Assembly (NCBI GenBank): GCA_965243835.1
Contig: OZ251578.1
Span: forward strand, 1,488,001 to 1,552,000
Source: G965202665 sp965243835
Lineage (GTDB): Bacteria; Actinomycetota; Acidimicrobiia; Spongiisociales; Spongiisociaceae
Direction: 5' to 3'
DNA length: 64,000 nt
In this document: piece after piece, positions 7,198-15,495 of the stretch
Position numbering within the stretch: the first letter of the stretch is position 1
How the letters are laid out: each line of letters begins with the position of its first letter
Translations under genes and position numbers: made by a program
Notes under the pieces: model-generated
What the model saw: only the letters and a program-made list of their open reading frames with translations
What the model was told of the DNA's origin: nothing
Database searches by the model: none

Positions 7198-7997
7198 CGG
7201 ATTCCCTGGTTTTGTTCATCGGAGGGTCGGCGGCGGCGTTGGCGATCTGGTGGACGCCTTCCTTGCCGTCCGGGTCGTTGTACGGGGTGCGGCCGCACCG
7301 GACCGGCGCAGGGAAGGACACTGTGTTGTTCTGGATGTTCCCCGCCGTAGCCGGAGCCGGTGGGGGGGTTTGGGTGGGTTGGACTTTCATACCCGTCTTC
7401 GGGGCGGTGGTTTGGGTGATGGCCGCCGCCATACGCGCTCGGCGGCGGATGAAAGCCGCCGCCCTGCGGGCGGAGGCGATGTCCCGGCTGACGGCGGTGC
7501 TCGCCAACCAGACGCTGGTGGCCACCACCGTCTCCGACGCTCTCCGCCGTTCCGCGCCGCTGGTGTCCGGCCCGGTGGGAGACGCGGCCGCCGCGTACGC
7601 CGCCGGATGCGCCGACAACCTCCACCTCCAAGCCGGAGTCGACTTCCAGCGGGCCGTTCCCAGGTCGGCCGCCGCCCGGTGGCTGACCGAAGCCGTAGAC
7701 GCGACCATCGGCGGCGGCGGGCAAATCGGGCCCGTGTTGGAAACGTTGGACAACCGGGCCAGCGAAGCGGCCGTCAAAGCCCGCTACGCGTACGGGAAGG
7801 TAGGGGCGATGATGACCTCGGTAGCGACCGTAACCGCCGTCTCCGCCCTGGTCGTCGCCGTCATGGCCCCCGTAGCAGGCCTGTCCGACTGGATGACCAG
7901 CCGGCCCGCCGGTCAAATGACCCTGATAGCCTCCGCCGGAGCCGTGGCCCTGCTGGCCGGGTGGGCCATCGCGCCCGCGGGGAAACTCACCCGATGA
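7194..7997 (+). CDS. TadB-like pilus assembly membrane protein
   Basis: This 267-residue protein has membrane segments near residues 4-20, 45-85 and two at the C-terminus (about 205-225 and 240-258), around a cytoplasmic T2SSF/GspF-like helical domain (SRLTAVLANQTLVATTVSDALRR through EAVDATIGGGGQIGPVLETL). TadB and TadC form the inner-membrane platform of the Tad pilus. ATG 7194 overlaps the ATPase stop and its own stop overlaps the TadC start, so all are translationally coupled. Codon third positions change from G/T to C within this gene. Confidence 0.75.
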   Translation: MTDSLVLFIGGSAAALAIWWTPSLPSGSLYGVRPHRTGAGKDTVLFWMFPAVAGAGGGVWVGWTFIPVFGAVVWVMAAAIRARRRMKAAALRAEAMSRLTAVLANQTLVATTVSDALRRSAPLVSGPVGDAAAAYAAGCADNLHLQAGVDFQRAVPRSAAARWLTEAVDATIGGGGQIGPVLETLDNRASEAAVKARYAYGKVGAMMTSVATVTAVSALVVAVMAPVAGLSDWMTSRPAGQMTLIASAGAVALLAGWAIAPAGKLTR

Positions 7998-8719
7998 ACG
8001 CCTGGGCCGTCACCGCCGCGTCCTTCGCCGCCGTCGGAGCCGCCAACATCCTCCGGCCCGGCCGGGTGCACCCCCACCAGCAGGAACTAGCCGCCGCCGG
8101 ATGGGCCGAGCACCGCACCCGCACCATGGCCGTAACCATCACCGGCCTCGTAACAATGTTCGCCCTCGCCGTAGCCGGGACTATCTTCGGACTCCGGACG
8201 GCGCTTCCCCTCGTAGCCGCCGCGGTGGTGTGGCTCCCCTTGCTTATTCCCCGGCTCATACAAAACGGGGTGCTGGCCTCCACCCGGCCCGCCCGCGACC
8301 TGGCGATACTCTCCTGGCTCCAGCTGATGCGCCTCTACACCGCCTCCGGCGCGCCCGTAACCGCCGCCGCGGTAGCCGCCGCCGAGAAAACCCCCGACAA
8401 AGCCTTCTACACCATATCCCACAGCATAGACCAAGCCCTCCAAACCGGCGTCGACCCGCTCACCGCCGCCGCCCGCACCGCGCAAGGATCAGCCGCCGAA
8501 ACCCTCCTCGCGACCATCACCACCATCGACCAAACCGGAGCCGGAGCCGCCGGTACGATAGACAAGATACTCGACCGGAGCATCCAGTTGCTCAACGCCA
8601 CCGACACCGCCCGCATCGACAAAGCCGCCCGGCAAGTCACCTCCGCTACTACACTCATAAGCGTCATCACCGGAGTAGTAATCCTAACCGCAGTCATGCT
8701 GACACTCCCCACAATCTAA
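7994..8719 (+). CDS. TadC-like pilus assembly membrane protein
   Basis: It has 241 residues with hydrophobic pairs at about 47-90 and a C-terminal segment (TTLISVITGVVILTAVMLTL). Between them lies a T2SSF-type helical domain (LAILSWLQLMRLYTASGAPV, AGTIDKILDRSIQLLN). It pairs with TadB to form the platform that couples the CpaF ATPase to pilin assembly. The start codon overlaps the TadB stop by four bases. Sequence alone does not separate TadB from TadC firmly; gene order supports it. Confidence 0.7.
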   Translation: MNAWAVTAASFAAVGAANILRPGRVHPHQQELAAAGWAEHRTRTMAVTITGLVTMFALAVAGTIFGLRTALPLVAAAVVWLPLLIPRLIQNGVLASTRPARDLAILSWLQLMRLYTASGAPVTAAAVAAAEKTPDKAFYTISHSIDQALQTGVDPLTAAARTAQGSAAETLLATITTIDQTGAGAAGTIDKILDRSIQLLNATDTARIDKAARQVTSATTLISVITGVVILTAVMLTLPTI

Positions 8720-8741
8720 ACCAGCAAGAAAGGAGAACCGA

Positions 8742-8843
8742 ATGGAAAACCCCATCGTCAGAACCCTGATCGTCCTCGCCGGAATACCCGCCGGCGCCGC
8801 GGTAGCCGCCCTCCTAGAGTGGGCGCTCCCCCCAGGCTTTTAG
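8742..8843 (+). CDS. Short pilin-like membrane peptide (33 aa)
   Basis: Behind AAAGGAGAACCGA is ATG 8742; the peptide is MENPIVRTLIVLAGIP... and ends ...WALPPGF at TAG 8841. Its first 25 residues parallel the next gene (MESPIVRIVIIAAAVAGAAA), and both have AAAGGAGAACC as ribosome-binding site. It therefore looks like a short paralogue consisting only of the pilin N-terminal helix. Being just after TadC fits the usual place of a Flp-type pilin. It may be a minor pilin, a decoy or a truncated copy. Confidence 0.6.
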   Translation: MENPIVRTLIVLAGIPAGAAVAALLEWALPPGF

Positions 8844-8891
8844 GCTTTTCCGACAATCCAAAGTTAGTAAGCAAGACAAAGGAGAACCATC

Positions 8892-9296
8892 ATGGAATCA
8901 CCAATTGTTCGGATCGTGATCATCGCCGCCGCGGTGGCCGGTGCCGCCGCGGTAGTCGCCATCATGTGGACGGTGATCAACTCCAACGCCGAGCAGTTGG
9001 ACGACCAGTCCGCTGCCATTCCCTACGAGAGCATAGAGTCCCAGACTCTATGCGAATCCGTCGAAGACGGAGCCTGGATACAACAGCTAGAAGCTGGGGC
9101 CACGGTAAACACCAAAAGTTACGACGACGAGGATGTCTGGAAAGACGGCACAGCGGAGTGCGTAGACTCAGACACCTTGGATTCATCAAGGGACGGAAGC
9201 TCCAAACTAAAAGCTAGGAACAAGAAAACTTCCGGTACCTATGCAACAGCCGACGGCGGTAAGTGGGAGTTGTTTAATCCGGATGTCTTGAACTAG
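8892..9296 (+). CDS. Pilin-like protein with N-terminal helix and acidic domain (134 aa)
   Basis: An N-terminal helix (PIVRIVIIAAAVAGAAAVVA) is followed by an acidic soluble domain with Cys at about residues 54 and 89 that could form a disulfide outside the cell. The ribosome-binding site is AAAGGAGAACC. The helix is like the 33-residue peptide before it, and the gene follows CpaF-TadB-TadC, so it is probably the pilus subunit or a pilus-tip protein. It lacks the typical Flp GxxxxEY processing motif, so processing by a TadV-type peptidase cannot be claimed. The 48 bases between the two pilin-like genes are AT-richer than their surroundings. Confidence 0.6.
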   Translation: MESPIVRIVIIAAAVAGAAAVVAIMWTVINSNAEQLDDQSAAIPYESIESQTLCESVEDGAWIQQLEAGATVNTKSYDDEDVWKDGTAECVDSDTLDSSRDGSSKLKARNKKTSGTYATADGGKWELFNPDVLN

Positions 9297-9317
9297 CGGG
9301 TTGTCCGAGGGTGTGCT

Positions 9318-9722
9318 GTGGAGGGGCCGTTAGCGTTTTTGAAGCCGATGGTGACGGTGTTGTCGTTGGTGTTTCTGATCGTGGGGTTGTTTACTTGGCA
9401 GATGAGCCGGGTGGCGGCGGCTTCGGCGGCGGCTTCGGGGGCTGAGGCCGCCGCCGCGCTTTTGGATCGGGCGGATTGGGATTGCCGGCCGGTGGGGGCG
9501 GTGTGGGAGCGGGCGGTGGCGGAGGCTGGGCGGGTGGCGGCTGTCCGGATGGCGGGGGTGGGGGGTGTGGCGGTTGGTTTGAGCGTGGGTGCGGAGCGGT
9601 GTTTTGTGGTGGTGGGGGTGGAGGGCGCGGCGCGGAGGGCGGGTTGGTTGTCGTTGGGCAGCCGGGGGGTTTCGTGCGCGTCTACCGACGGCGCCGATTT
9701 GTCGGCTTTCCGGCCTTGTTAG
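9318..9722 (+). CDS. TadE/TadF-like pseudopilin (134 aa)
   Basis: The N-terminus has one hydrophobic segment (about residues 11-29, MVTVLSLVFLIVGLFTW) directly followed by an Ala-rich helix (MSRVAAASAAASGAEAAAALL), as in TadE/TadF minor pilins. Cys at about residues 56, 95, 120 and 134 suggest two disulfides in an exported domain. The start is GTG 9318. It is the first of three such proteins in a row. Confidence 0.6.
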   Translation: MEGPLAFLKPMVTVLSLVFLIVGLFTWQMSRVAAASAAASGAEAAAALLDRADWDCRPVGAVWERAVAEAGRVAAVRMAGVGGVAVGLSVGAERCFVVVGVEGAARRAGWLSLGSRGVSCASTDGADLSAFRPC

Positions 9723-9731
9723 GAGCGGGGG

Positions 9732-11039
9732 GTGGAGTCTCCGGTTGCGGCCGTGCTGGTGTTTCCGGCGTTGCTGGCCGGGGCGTTACTGATTGTGTGG
9801 GCGGGGGACGCGGGGGTGGGGAGGGGGGAGGCTGTTCATACGGCTTATCATTTGGCGGCTACCGCCGGGGCGGGGTTGGGTCCTGATTTGAACGAGGGGG
9901 AGCATGCGGGGTGGTTGGTGAGGATGCGGCCGGCGGCCCGGACGGCGGGGTTGCGTGGTTTGGCGGGGGGGTGCCGGCTGGTGGAGCGGCCGGGCGGGGG
10001 GCTGGATCGGGGGGCGGTGCTGGTGGGGATTGCGGATACTGAGGGGAGGATGTGGTCTAAGTTCGTCCGCCGGGAAGGAAGGATTCAGACGTTGCCCGAT
10101 AAGCGGCATCGCCCCGCCGCGGCCGCCGCCTCGGTGGGGCCGGTGGATTTCGATTGGGACGCGGAGGTGGCGGGGGTGTGGGCGAGTGTGCAGTGCCGGG
10201 CTGAGGCGGGGCCGTTCGCGTCGGGGGTTTCGGCTTTCGTGATGTTGCCCATCCCGCCGGCTCCGCCTGCGGAGGACGAAGTAGAGGAGGGCGGCGCGGG
10301 AACCGGGGACGGCGACAGCGGGGGGGATGTGATCGGCCACGGCGAGGAGGTGACCGCCGCGGTGCGTTCCGGGGGGGTTTGGGTGTCGTGGCCGGCTCCG
10401 GACGACGAGGACGGGGACGGCGCCGCCGACGAGGGCTCCGGCGGCGGGCCGGGCGCGTACGGGGACGGGGAGGGGACGCGGGTGGTGTATCAGGCGCAGA
10501 AGTGCGCCACTGTGTATTCGGGGAGCGTGTGCTGGCCGTGGCGGACGGTTCAGCCGACCCGTTCGCCGGGCCGGCTGGGGGTGTCGTTCGGGGATTTGCC
10601 GGGCGGGGGCCGGTTCGTCTTCGGCATCCGAGCAGGGGCGGGCGGCGGCTGGGGGACGGAGAAGCGGACGACGGCGGAGGTCAGTATGCCGGGCGCGGCG
10701 GCGGCGATAAGCGGCCGGGCGGCGACGGGGCCGGTGGTCACCGCGCCGGGCATGCCGGACGGCCCGGTGTGGGTGGCGTACTGGTTGTATAAGCGGGCCC
10801 CGAACGGAACGTATTCCCGGGTCGGCGGCTACGGTCTTACGGGAGCGAGGGACTTGCCCGTCTCTCTTCCGCCGGTGACGGGCGACTGCGCCCGGGCCGG
10901 GCAGGTCTGCTACCTGGAGGCGCTGGTGGATCAGGACTCGTCGGGGAACTACTACTACGGCAACTCGGCCTCGTTGGAGTGGACCAGGCGGTATTTCACC
11001 GGAGGCGGGCCGTTCACCGTCCAAGAGCCTCCCCGGTAA
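9732..11039 (+). CDS. Large TadE-like exported protein (435 aa)
   Basis: GTG 9732 follows TAGGAG. Residues about 6-24 are hydrophobic (AAVLVFPALLAGALLIVW), then an Ala/Gly-rich helix, the TadE pattern. A long exported region follows with an acidic Gly/Asp/Glu-rich stretch (about 180-260) and a C-terminal domain (about 345-430: VWVAYWLYKRAPNGTYSRVGG, VCYLEALVDQDSSGNYYYG, EWTRRYF) that looks like a beta-sandwich. Cys pairs are present. It may be an adhesin-like pilus tip. The family beyond TadE is not recognised. Confidence 0.55.
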   Translation: MESPVAAVLVFPALLAGALLIVWAGDAGVGRGEAVHTAYHLAATAGAGLGPDLNEGEHAGWLVRMRPAARTAGLRGLAGGCRLVERPGGGLDRGAVLVGIADTEGRMWSKFVRREGRIQTLPDKRHRPAAAAASVGPVDFDWDAEVAGVWASVQCRAEAGPFASGVSAFVMLPIPPAPPAEDEVEEGGAGTGDGDSGGDVIGHGEEVTAAVRSGGVWVSWPAPDDEDGDGAADEGSGGGPGAYGDGEGTRVVYQAQKCATVYSGSVCWPWRTVQPTRSPGRLGVSFGDLPGGGRFVFGIRAGAGGGWGTEKRTTAEVSMPGAAAAISGRAATGPVVTAPGMPDGPVWVAYWLYKRAPNGTYSRVGGYGLTGARDLPVSLPPVTGDCARAGQVCYLEALVDQDSSGNYYYGNSASLEWTRRYFTGGGPFTVQEPPR

Positions 11040-11044
11040 ATCCG

Positions 11045-11398
11045 ATGTCGATTCCGATAGTCGCTCTCAGCCTGGTAGCGGCGTTGGCGGCGGCGGTGCA
11101 GACCGTCACCGACTACTCGGACATGGTGGCCGCCCAGCGGGTGGTAGCGGAGACGGCCCGGCGGGACGCGGACATCCTGGAGGGATGCCAGCATCCGGTT
11201 CCGGAGGAATGCGTCCGCTCGGAGGTGTGCCGCGTCCCGGGGGCGCCGGTGGTGAGATTGACGTCCGCCCGCACCAGGAGCGCGGCGCTGTGGACCGGGT
11301 GGGGAACGGTGGAGGGCGTCTACTTGTACGAACTCCGGTCGGGGGAATGGCCGTCGTTTCCCTGGATTGCGGGAACGGAGACCTGTGCGGGCGGCTGA
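11045..11398 (+). CDS. Third small TadE-like pseudopilin (117 aa)
   Basis: ATG 11045 begins MSIPIVALSLVAALAAAVQTV, a single N-terminal helix, followed by a helix (MVAAQRVVAETARRDADILEG) and a Cys-containing exported domain (ILEGCQHPVPEECVRSEVC and a final ETCAGG). This is the layout of the two preceding genes, so the operon encodes a set of three minor-pilin-like proteins. It overlaps the next gene by 14 bases. Confidence 0.55.
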   Translation: MSIPIVALSLVAALAAAVQTVTDYSDMVAAQRVVAETARRDADILEGCQHPVPEECVRSEVCRVPGAPVVRLTSARTRSAALWTGWGTVEGVYLYELRSGEWPSFPWIAGTETCAGG

Positions 11399-12425
11399 CT
11401 ACATCCGCCGCCGGATGGCCACCGGGGAAGGCCGGCGGAACATCCGCCGCTGGGCCGCCGCCGTCCTCTACCTCCTCCTCCTCGCCGGGGGAGCGGCCGC
11501 CGCCGTCGCCGCCGGGTGGGCGGCCACCAGCCCGGACGACGTCCGGCAAGCGTGGAACGCGCTCCGGGCCGGGCGGGTCACCGCCGACGTCCTCCCCCCC
11601 ATAGTCTCCGCCGCCTTCCTCCTCGCCGCCCCCTCCGGCCTCGCCGCCGGGAAAGCCGCCTGGGCGCTCCGGCCGTGGCGGCCGCACAGCGGAGGAACGC
11701 ACCTCGCCGCCCCCGCCGCCCCCGCCTTCACCCGGGTCCGGCCCGGCCACGCCGCCTACCAGGAAATACTCCAGCAGATACAACTAAACGAAACCGCCCG
11801 CCCCGCCGCCCCGCCGCCGGCCGGCGCCGGACCGGGAGAAGAAGACGGGGCCGCGCCGTCCCGGACGGTCGCCGTGCTGACCCTCGGCGAGGTGATACCC
11901 CCCGGCATGCTCCTGTTCCGGCTCCTGGGCCGGATGGAAGAACTCAACCCCCGGCAGTACAACACGCTGGCGTTCATGCTCTACAACGACCGGCGGGTCC
12001 ACAAAAAAGAAATAGCCACCTGCCTCCACGTCAACGACGACCAACCCTCCAAAGCCGCCGAAGCGATACGCTCCCGGATGAACCGGATGCCCCCCGGATG
12101 GGCGGAACCCGACGACCGGGCCGACGGGTTCTGGATCATCCCCGACACCGTGCACACCGACCTGGACCTGCTCATCGAAGCCACCGAGCAGAACAACGAA
12201 ACCCTCGCCTCCGCCCTCGCCGCCGCCGCCGGGCCCCCCCTGCCCATGCTGGAAGAAACCGACCCCGAAACCAACTGGGCGCACCACCGGCTGCTGAGAG
12301 GCGGCAACGTCAAAGACGAACTCCTGGCCAGAGCCAGCGACGCCATAGACACCGCCACCGAAAAATGGGACGGCAACCCGGTCTTCCCCCAAGCCTCCGA
12401 CCGCCTATACGGGGAACCGATTTGA
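11385..12425 (+). CDS. Membrane protein with C-terminal winged-helix (BTAD-like) domain (346 aa)
   Basis: GTG 11385 is preceded by CGGAG. Two membrane segments lie at about residues 24-45 and 74-92. A Pro/Ala linker follows. The cytoplasmic part (about 155-270) contains LNPRQYNTLAFMLYNDRRVHKKEIATCL, EAIRSRMNRMPPGW and FWIIPDTVHTDLDLLIEAT, similar to winged-helix/BTAD domains of membrane-linked regulators found in actinobacterial Tad clusters. It may sense or organise the pilus machine. It ends at TGA 12423-12425, inside the next promoter's -35 box. Confidence 0.5.
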   Translation: MRAADYIRRRMATGEGRRNIRRWAAAVLYLLLLAGGAAAAVAAGWAATSPDDVRQAWNALRAGRVTADVLPPIVSAAFLLAAPSGLAAGKAAWALRPWRPHSGGTHLAAPAAPAFTRVRPGHAAYQEILQQIQLNETARPAAPPPAGAGPGEEDGAAPSRTVAVLTLGEVIPPGMLLFRLLGRMEELNPRQYNTLAFMLYNDRRVHKKEIATCLHVNDDQPSKAAEAIRSRMNRMPPGWAEPDDRADGFWIIPDTVHTDLDLLIEATEQNNETLASALAAAAGPPLPMLEETDPETNWAHHRLLRGGNVKDELLARASDAIDTATEKWDGNPVFPQASDRLYGEPI

Positions 12426-12473
12426 CAAACAAAAACCACCCGCTACAATGTAGTCATAGTTAACTATGACTAC
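12422..12473 (+). promoter_or_regulatory. Strong promoter followed by a perfect 24-bp palindromic operator
   Basis: TTGACA (12422-12427), a 16-base spacer and TACAAT (12444-12449) match consensus in 11 of 12 bases. A perfect palindrome at 12450-12473, centred on TAGTCATAGTTAACTATG, starts directly after the -10 box and covers the transcription start. The same core sits in the RHH operon promoter at 5.1 kb. GGAGG follows before ATG 12492. A repressor bound here would shut the lipoprotein operon. Confidence 0.75.
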
Positions 12474-12491
12474 ACCCGAAGGAGGGATGAA

Positions 12492-13676
12492 ATGAACACC
12501 AAAACCGCCCCCGCCGCCATCGCCCTGACCGCGCTCCTGATGGCCGCCGCCGCGTGCGCCCCCCCGCCCCCCGAGGGACTCCCCGTAGAACCCGCCCCCA
12601 CCGGAGCCGGAGCCCAACCGCTCACCTGCCCCGAAGACAGCCCCGGGTACCACATAGACCCCGAAACCGGCGAATGCTGGCACATAGACACCATCCCCAA
12701 AACCACCACCGCCGCCGCCCCGGTGGAAGAGGAGCCCGGTCCCGCAAACGAAAACACCGAAGTAGAATACATAACCATGACCACCGGCCCCCCCGTCCAA
12801 ATCCAAACCCCCCCCACGCCGGAGGAAGAACCCGACCCGACTCCAACCACGACAACGGAACCCCCGCCCCCCACCACCACCACCACGGCCGCACCGGCGA
12901 CGACGGAGCCCCCGCCCCCCACTACCACGACAACGGAGCCCCCTCCAACCACTACAACGACGATCGCTCCGGCGACGACCCTTCCCCCGGCGACCACCAC
13001 GACAACGGAGGCCCCGCCCCCCACTACCACGACAACGGAGCCGCCGCCGGCCACTACCACGACAACGGAGCCGCCGCCCACGACTACTACGACGTCTCCG
13101 GCGGGGCCGGTGGTTTCCATCCCCCAGCCGGGCGACGACGTGCCCGCCCGAAACGTCTATTACCGGGGGGAGCCGGAGGTGGACGTGACAGAGTTCCCCC
13201 CGATGGCGAACATCATCCCCTGGTCGGACTGGAACCGCCCCGACCGCGAAGGCACCCCCGACTGGGGCCGGGATTATGGACATTGGAATTATGAGCTGAC
13301 TTGGTGGTCGTATCCGTTGGATATTCGGGTGGGTACCGTGCTATACGGCGTTCCCGGCGGAGCTGACGGGTTGGGGCCGGATGAGTCGTATGTTGTGTCT
13401 CGTATCCGCAAGGCGTCGGACTGCTCCGGCGGCCAGTACTGTTACCCGCACCAGGGATGGCATTATAGGCTGGAACCCGGCGAGGACAGCGAGATAATGT
13501 TTGAGGATAATGACGTTGAGCAGTGGTTGATTCGGGTATGCGGGATTATCCCCGAGAATCGGGAGTGGGGAGCGAGTTGGACGGCGGTGGGGGTGCGGGA
13601 GGACGATGGCCGCTTCCGTATAATTATCGGCTGGTGGAAGAACCCGTCAGTTGGATGTTACGGTAAATATGCGTAG
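12492..13676 (+). CDS. Lipoprotein with Thr/Pro-rich stalk (394 aa)
   Basis: The signal peptide MNTKTAPAAIALTALLMAAAA ends in a lipobox with Cys at about residue 22, so it is anchored outside the membrane. After CPEDSPGYHIDPETGECWHID comes a long stalk of TTTTTEPPP units (about residues 115-205) that should span the cell wall. The C-terminal domain (about 210-394) is Trp- and Tyr-rich with Cys pairs (ASDCSGGQYCYPHQGW) and GWHYRLEPGEDSEIMF. It may be a surface adhesin or sensor; family unknown. It starts a new transcription unit under the palindromic operator. Confidence 0.7.
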   Translation: MNTKTAPAAIALTALLMAAAACAPPPPEGLPVEPAPTGAGAQPLTCPEDSPGYHIDPETGECWHIDTIPKTTTAAAPVEEEPGPANENTEVEYITMTTGPPVQIQTPPTPEEEPDPTPTTTTEPPPPTTTTTAAPATTEPPPPTTTTTEPPPTTTTTIAPATTLPPATTTTTEAPPPTTTTTEPPPATTTTTEPPPTTTTTSPAGPVVSIPQPGDDVPARNVYYRGEPEVDVTEFPPMANIIPWSDWNRPDREGTPDWGRDYGHWNYELTWWSYPLDIRVGTVLYGVPGGADGLGPDESYVVSRIRKASDCSGGQYCYPHQGWHYRLEPGEDSEIMFEDNDVEQWLIRVCGIIPENREWGASWTAVGVREDDGRFRIIIGWWKNPSVGCYGKYA

Positions 13677-15495
13677 CGGGTTTCGTTTTGGTTGGCCGTT
13701 CCGGGCGGCGGTGGTGCTGGCCGCCGCGGTGTGGTTGATGGTGGCGTGGTGGGGTTCGGACGCTGGGGGGCATACAACCCGGTCGGATCATACGACCACC
13801 TACACCGGAGCCATAACCCGGACAGTGCAACCTATACATTTTACCTATTATTCGAATCATGTGAACGGGCCCTGTAACGGGTATACTTGCGATGACGCTC
13901 ATAAAGATGACCGTGGGATTTGGGGGAGTTATATTAATCATGAAACGCGGGTGACTGTGCGTTGGTCTTGTTCGGCTGTGGGGTCTTTGCGTAGTTATTC
14001 CCGGAGTTATTCGCAGACTTATAAGAGGCGGGATGGGGTGACGACGCATTCGTTTAGCATGTTTGGTGTTCCGGCGGTTCCGGCGGGGTGGCCGCAGTCG
14101 GGGGTGTGTTCGTGGGTGGAGCAACATCCCGCCCCCACTACTACGACTACTACGAGTACTACTACGACTACGATGGCTCCTTCTGCTCCGGTGTCGCCTC
14201 GGGTGTCGCTAGTGACCCCTCCGCCGTCTTCTACTACGACTACTTCGACGACTACGACGACTTTGGGGGGTGATTCTCCTCGGCCGGCGAGTTGTCCGTC
14301 TAGTTGGGTTTGGGATGGGGTGGATTGTACGCGGCCGTCGGGGGGTGGGACTACGACTACGACGACGAGGCCGCCTGCGGCTCCGTCGGGGGATTGGTCG
14401 GGGGCTTGTTCTTACCGGTGGCGGGTGGGGGATGCGGTGTCGGGTGTGTTGTTGCCGTTGCGGGACGGCGTTTCGGCTTACGCGTTTTCTGGTGGGTTGC
14501 CGGATGGGATGCGGGTGGAGGTGGTGAACCCGTCGGGGTTCCGGATGCGGGGGAACGGGCCGGTGGTTGGGGGCCGGGTGCGGGTGGTCGGCGTTCCGAG
14601 CCGGGCGGGGACGTGGTCGGGGAGTTTGTACGGGTTTCATTCGTGGTCGGGTGCGGGCGGGGTGTTGACTTCGTACAGGAGCGTGAATTTGGGTTGCCGG
14701 TTTGTGGTGGATGGGGTGCTGGTGGCGCCGGAGGCGGTGGAGCATCATTGCCGGGCGCGGGTGGGGGAGGAGCGGCTGGGGGAGTTGCGGGACGCGGTGA
14801 TGTGGCGTTCTAACAAGACCGCTCCGGCGGGGGCTACCGACGAGTACGCGGAGGAGCAGGGCATTCCTGATACTCCGGTGTTTCCTGATGCGTGGTTCGC
14901 GGCGCATCTGGGGGCGGTGGAAGGGGATGTGCGGTTGTGGATGTATTTCGATCCGAAGGTGGGGGGGATGTTGGACGTGACGGACACGGACGGGTGCGAG
15001 TGGTCGGTGGCGGATATGATCACCAGGGTTTGGCAACATGTGCCGTGGGAAGAGGACGGCCTCCGGCGGTTGCGGGCTTCTGGGGGGGAGGGGTTGGCTT
15101 TGGCGGAGCGGTGGGACCGGATGAGCGAGTCCGGCCGGGCGGCTTTCCGGGGGGAGTTGGAGCGGGAATGGAAGCGGTGGGGCGGGACGGAGCGTCCGTC
15201 GCCGGAGCATCCGGTGGGGGCGAAGTGCCCGATTGCTTTGACGTGGGATGAGGGCGTGATGGAAGACCGGGGGGAGGTGGCGGAGTTGGAGGAAGCCTTG
15301 AATGACCGGTTGCGGCGGGAGTGCTTCTGGTGGGTTCCGGTGCGGGGCTTGTATTCGTGGGAGACGACCATCCAGTATTACACCAACGACGACGACCGGG
15401 GCAGGCGGGTGGGTGAGATAGCCATTTACGAGGGCACCGAGTGGATACCGACGGTAGCGGACTACGCCGTCGTGGACAGAATATACATCGGGTGA
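13669..15495 (+). CDS. Surface protein with signal peptide and Thr-rich linkers (608 aa)
   Basis: ATG 13669 overlaps the previous stop by 8 bases. Residues 1-30 form a signal peptide or anchor (FRAAVVLAAAVWLMVAWW). Three Thr tracts (TTTTTTSTTTTT at about 150, a second at about 185, a third at about 230) separate exported domains. The region at about 245-345 (GVSAYAFSGGLPDGMRVEVV, GTWSGSLYGFHSWSG) resembles bacterial Ig-like/putative-Ig domains. The last 200 residues are acidic with several Trp. Together with the preceding lipoprotein it is a good candidate for cell-cell contact, but this is inference. Confidence 0.6.
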   Translation: MRSGFRFGWPFRAAVVLAAAVWLMVAWWGSDAGGHTTRSDHTTTYTGAITRTVQPIHFTYYSNHVNGPCNGYTCDDAHKDDRGIWGSYINHETRVTVRWSCSAVGSLRSYSRSYSQTYKRRDGVTTHSFSMFGVPAVPAGWPQSGVCSWVEQHPAPTTTTTTSTTTTTMAPSAPVSPRVSLVTPPPSSTTTTSTTTTTLGGDSPRPASCPSSWVWDGVDCTRPSGGGTTTTTTRPPAAPSGDWSGACSYRWRVGDAVSGVLLPLRDGVSAYAFSGGLPDGMRVEVVNPSGFRMRGNGPVVGGRVRVVGVPSRAGTWSGSLYGFHSWSGAGGVLTSYRSVNLGCRFVVDGVLVAPEAVEHHCRARVGEERLGELRDAVMWRSNKTAPAGATDEYAEEQGIPDTPVFPDAWFAAHLGAVEGDVRLWMYFDPKVGGMLDVTDTDGCEWSVADMITRVWQHVPWEEDGLRRLRASGGEGLALAERWDRMSESGRAAFRGELEREWKRWGGTERPSPEHPVGAKCPIALTWDEGVMEDRGEVAELEEALNDRLRRECFWWVPVRGLYSWETTIQYYTNDDDRGRRVGEIAIYEGTEWIPTVADYAVVDRIYIG

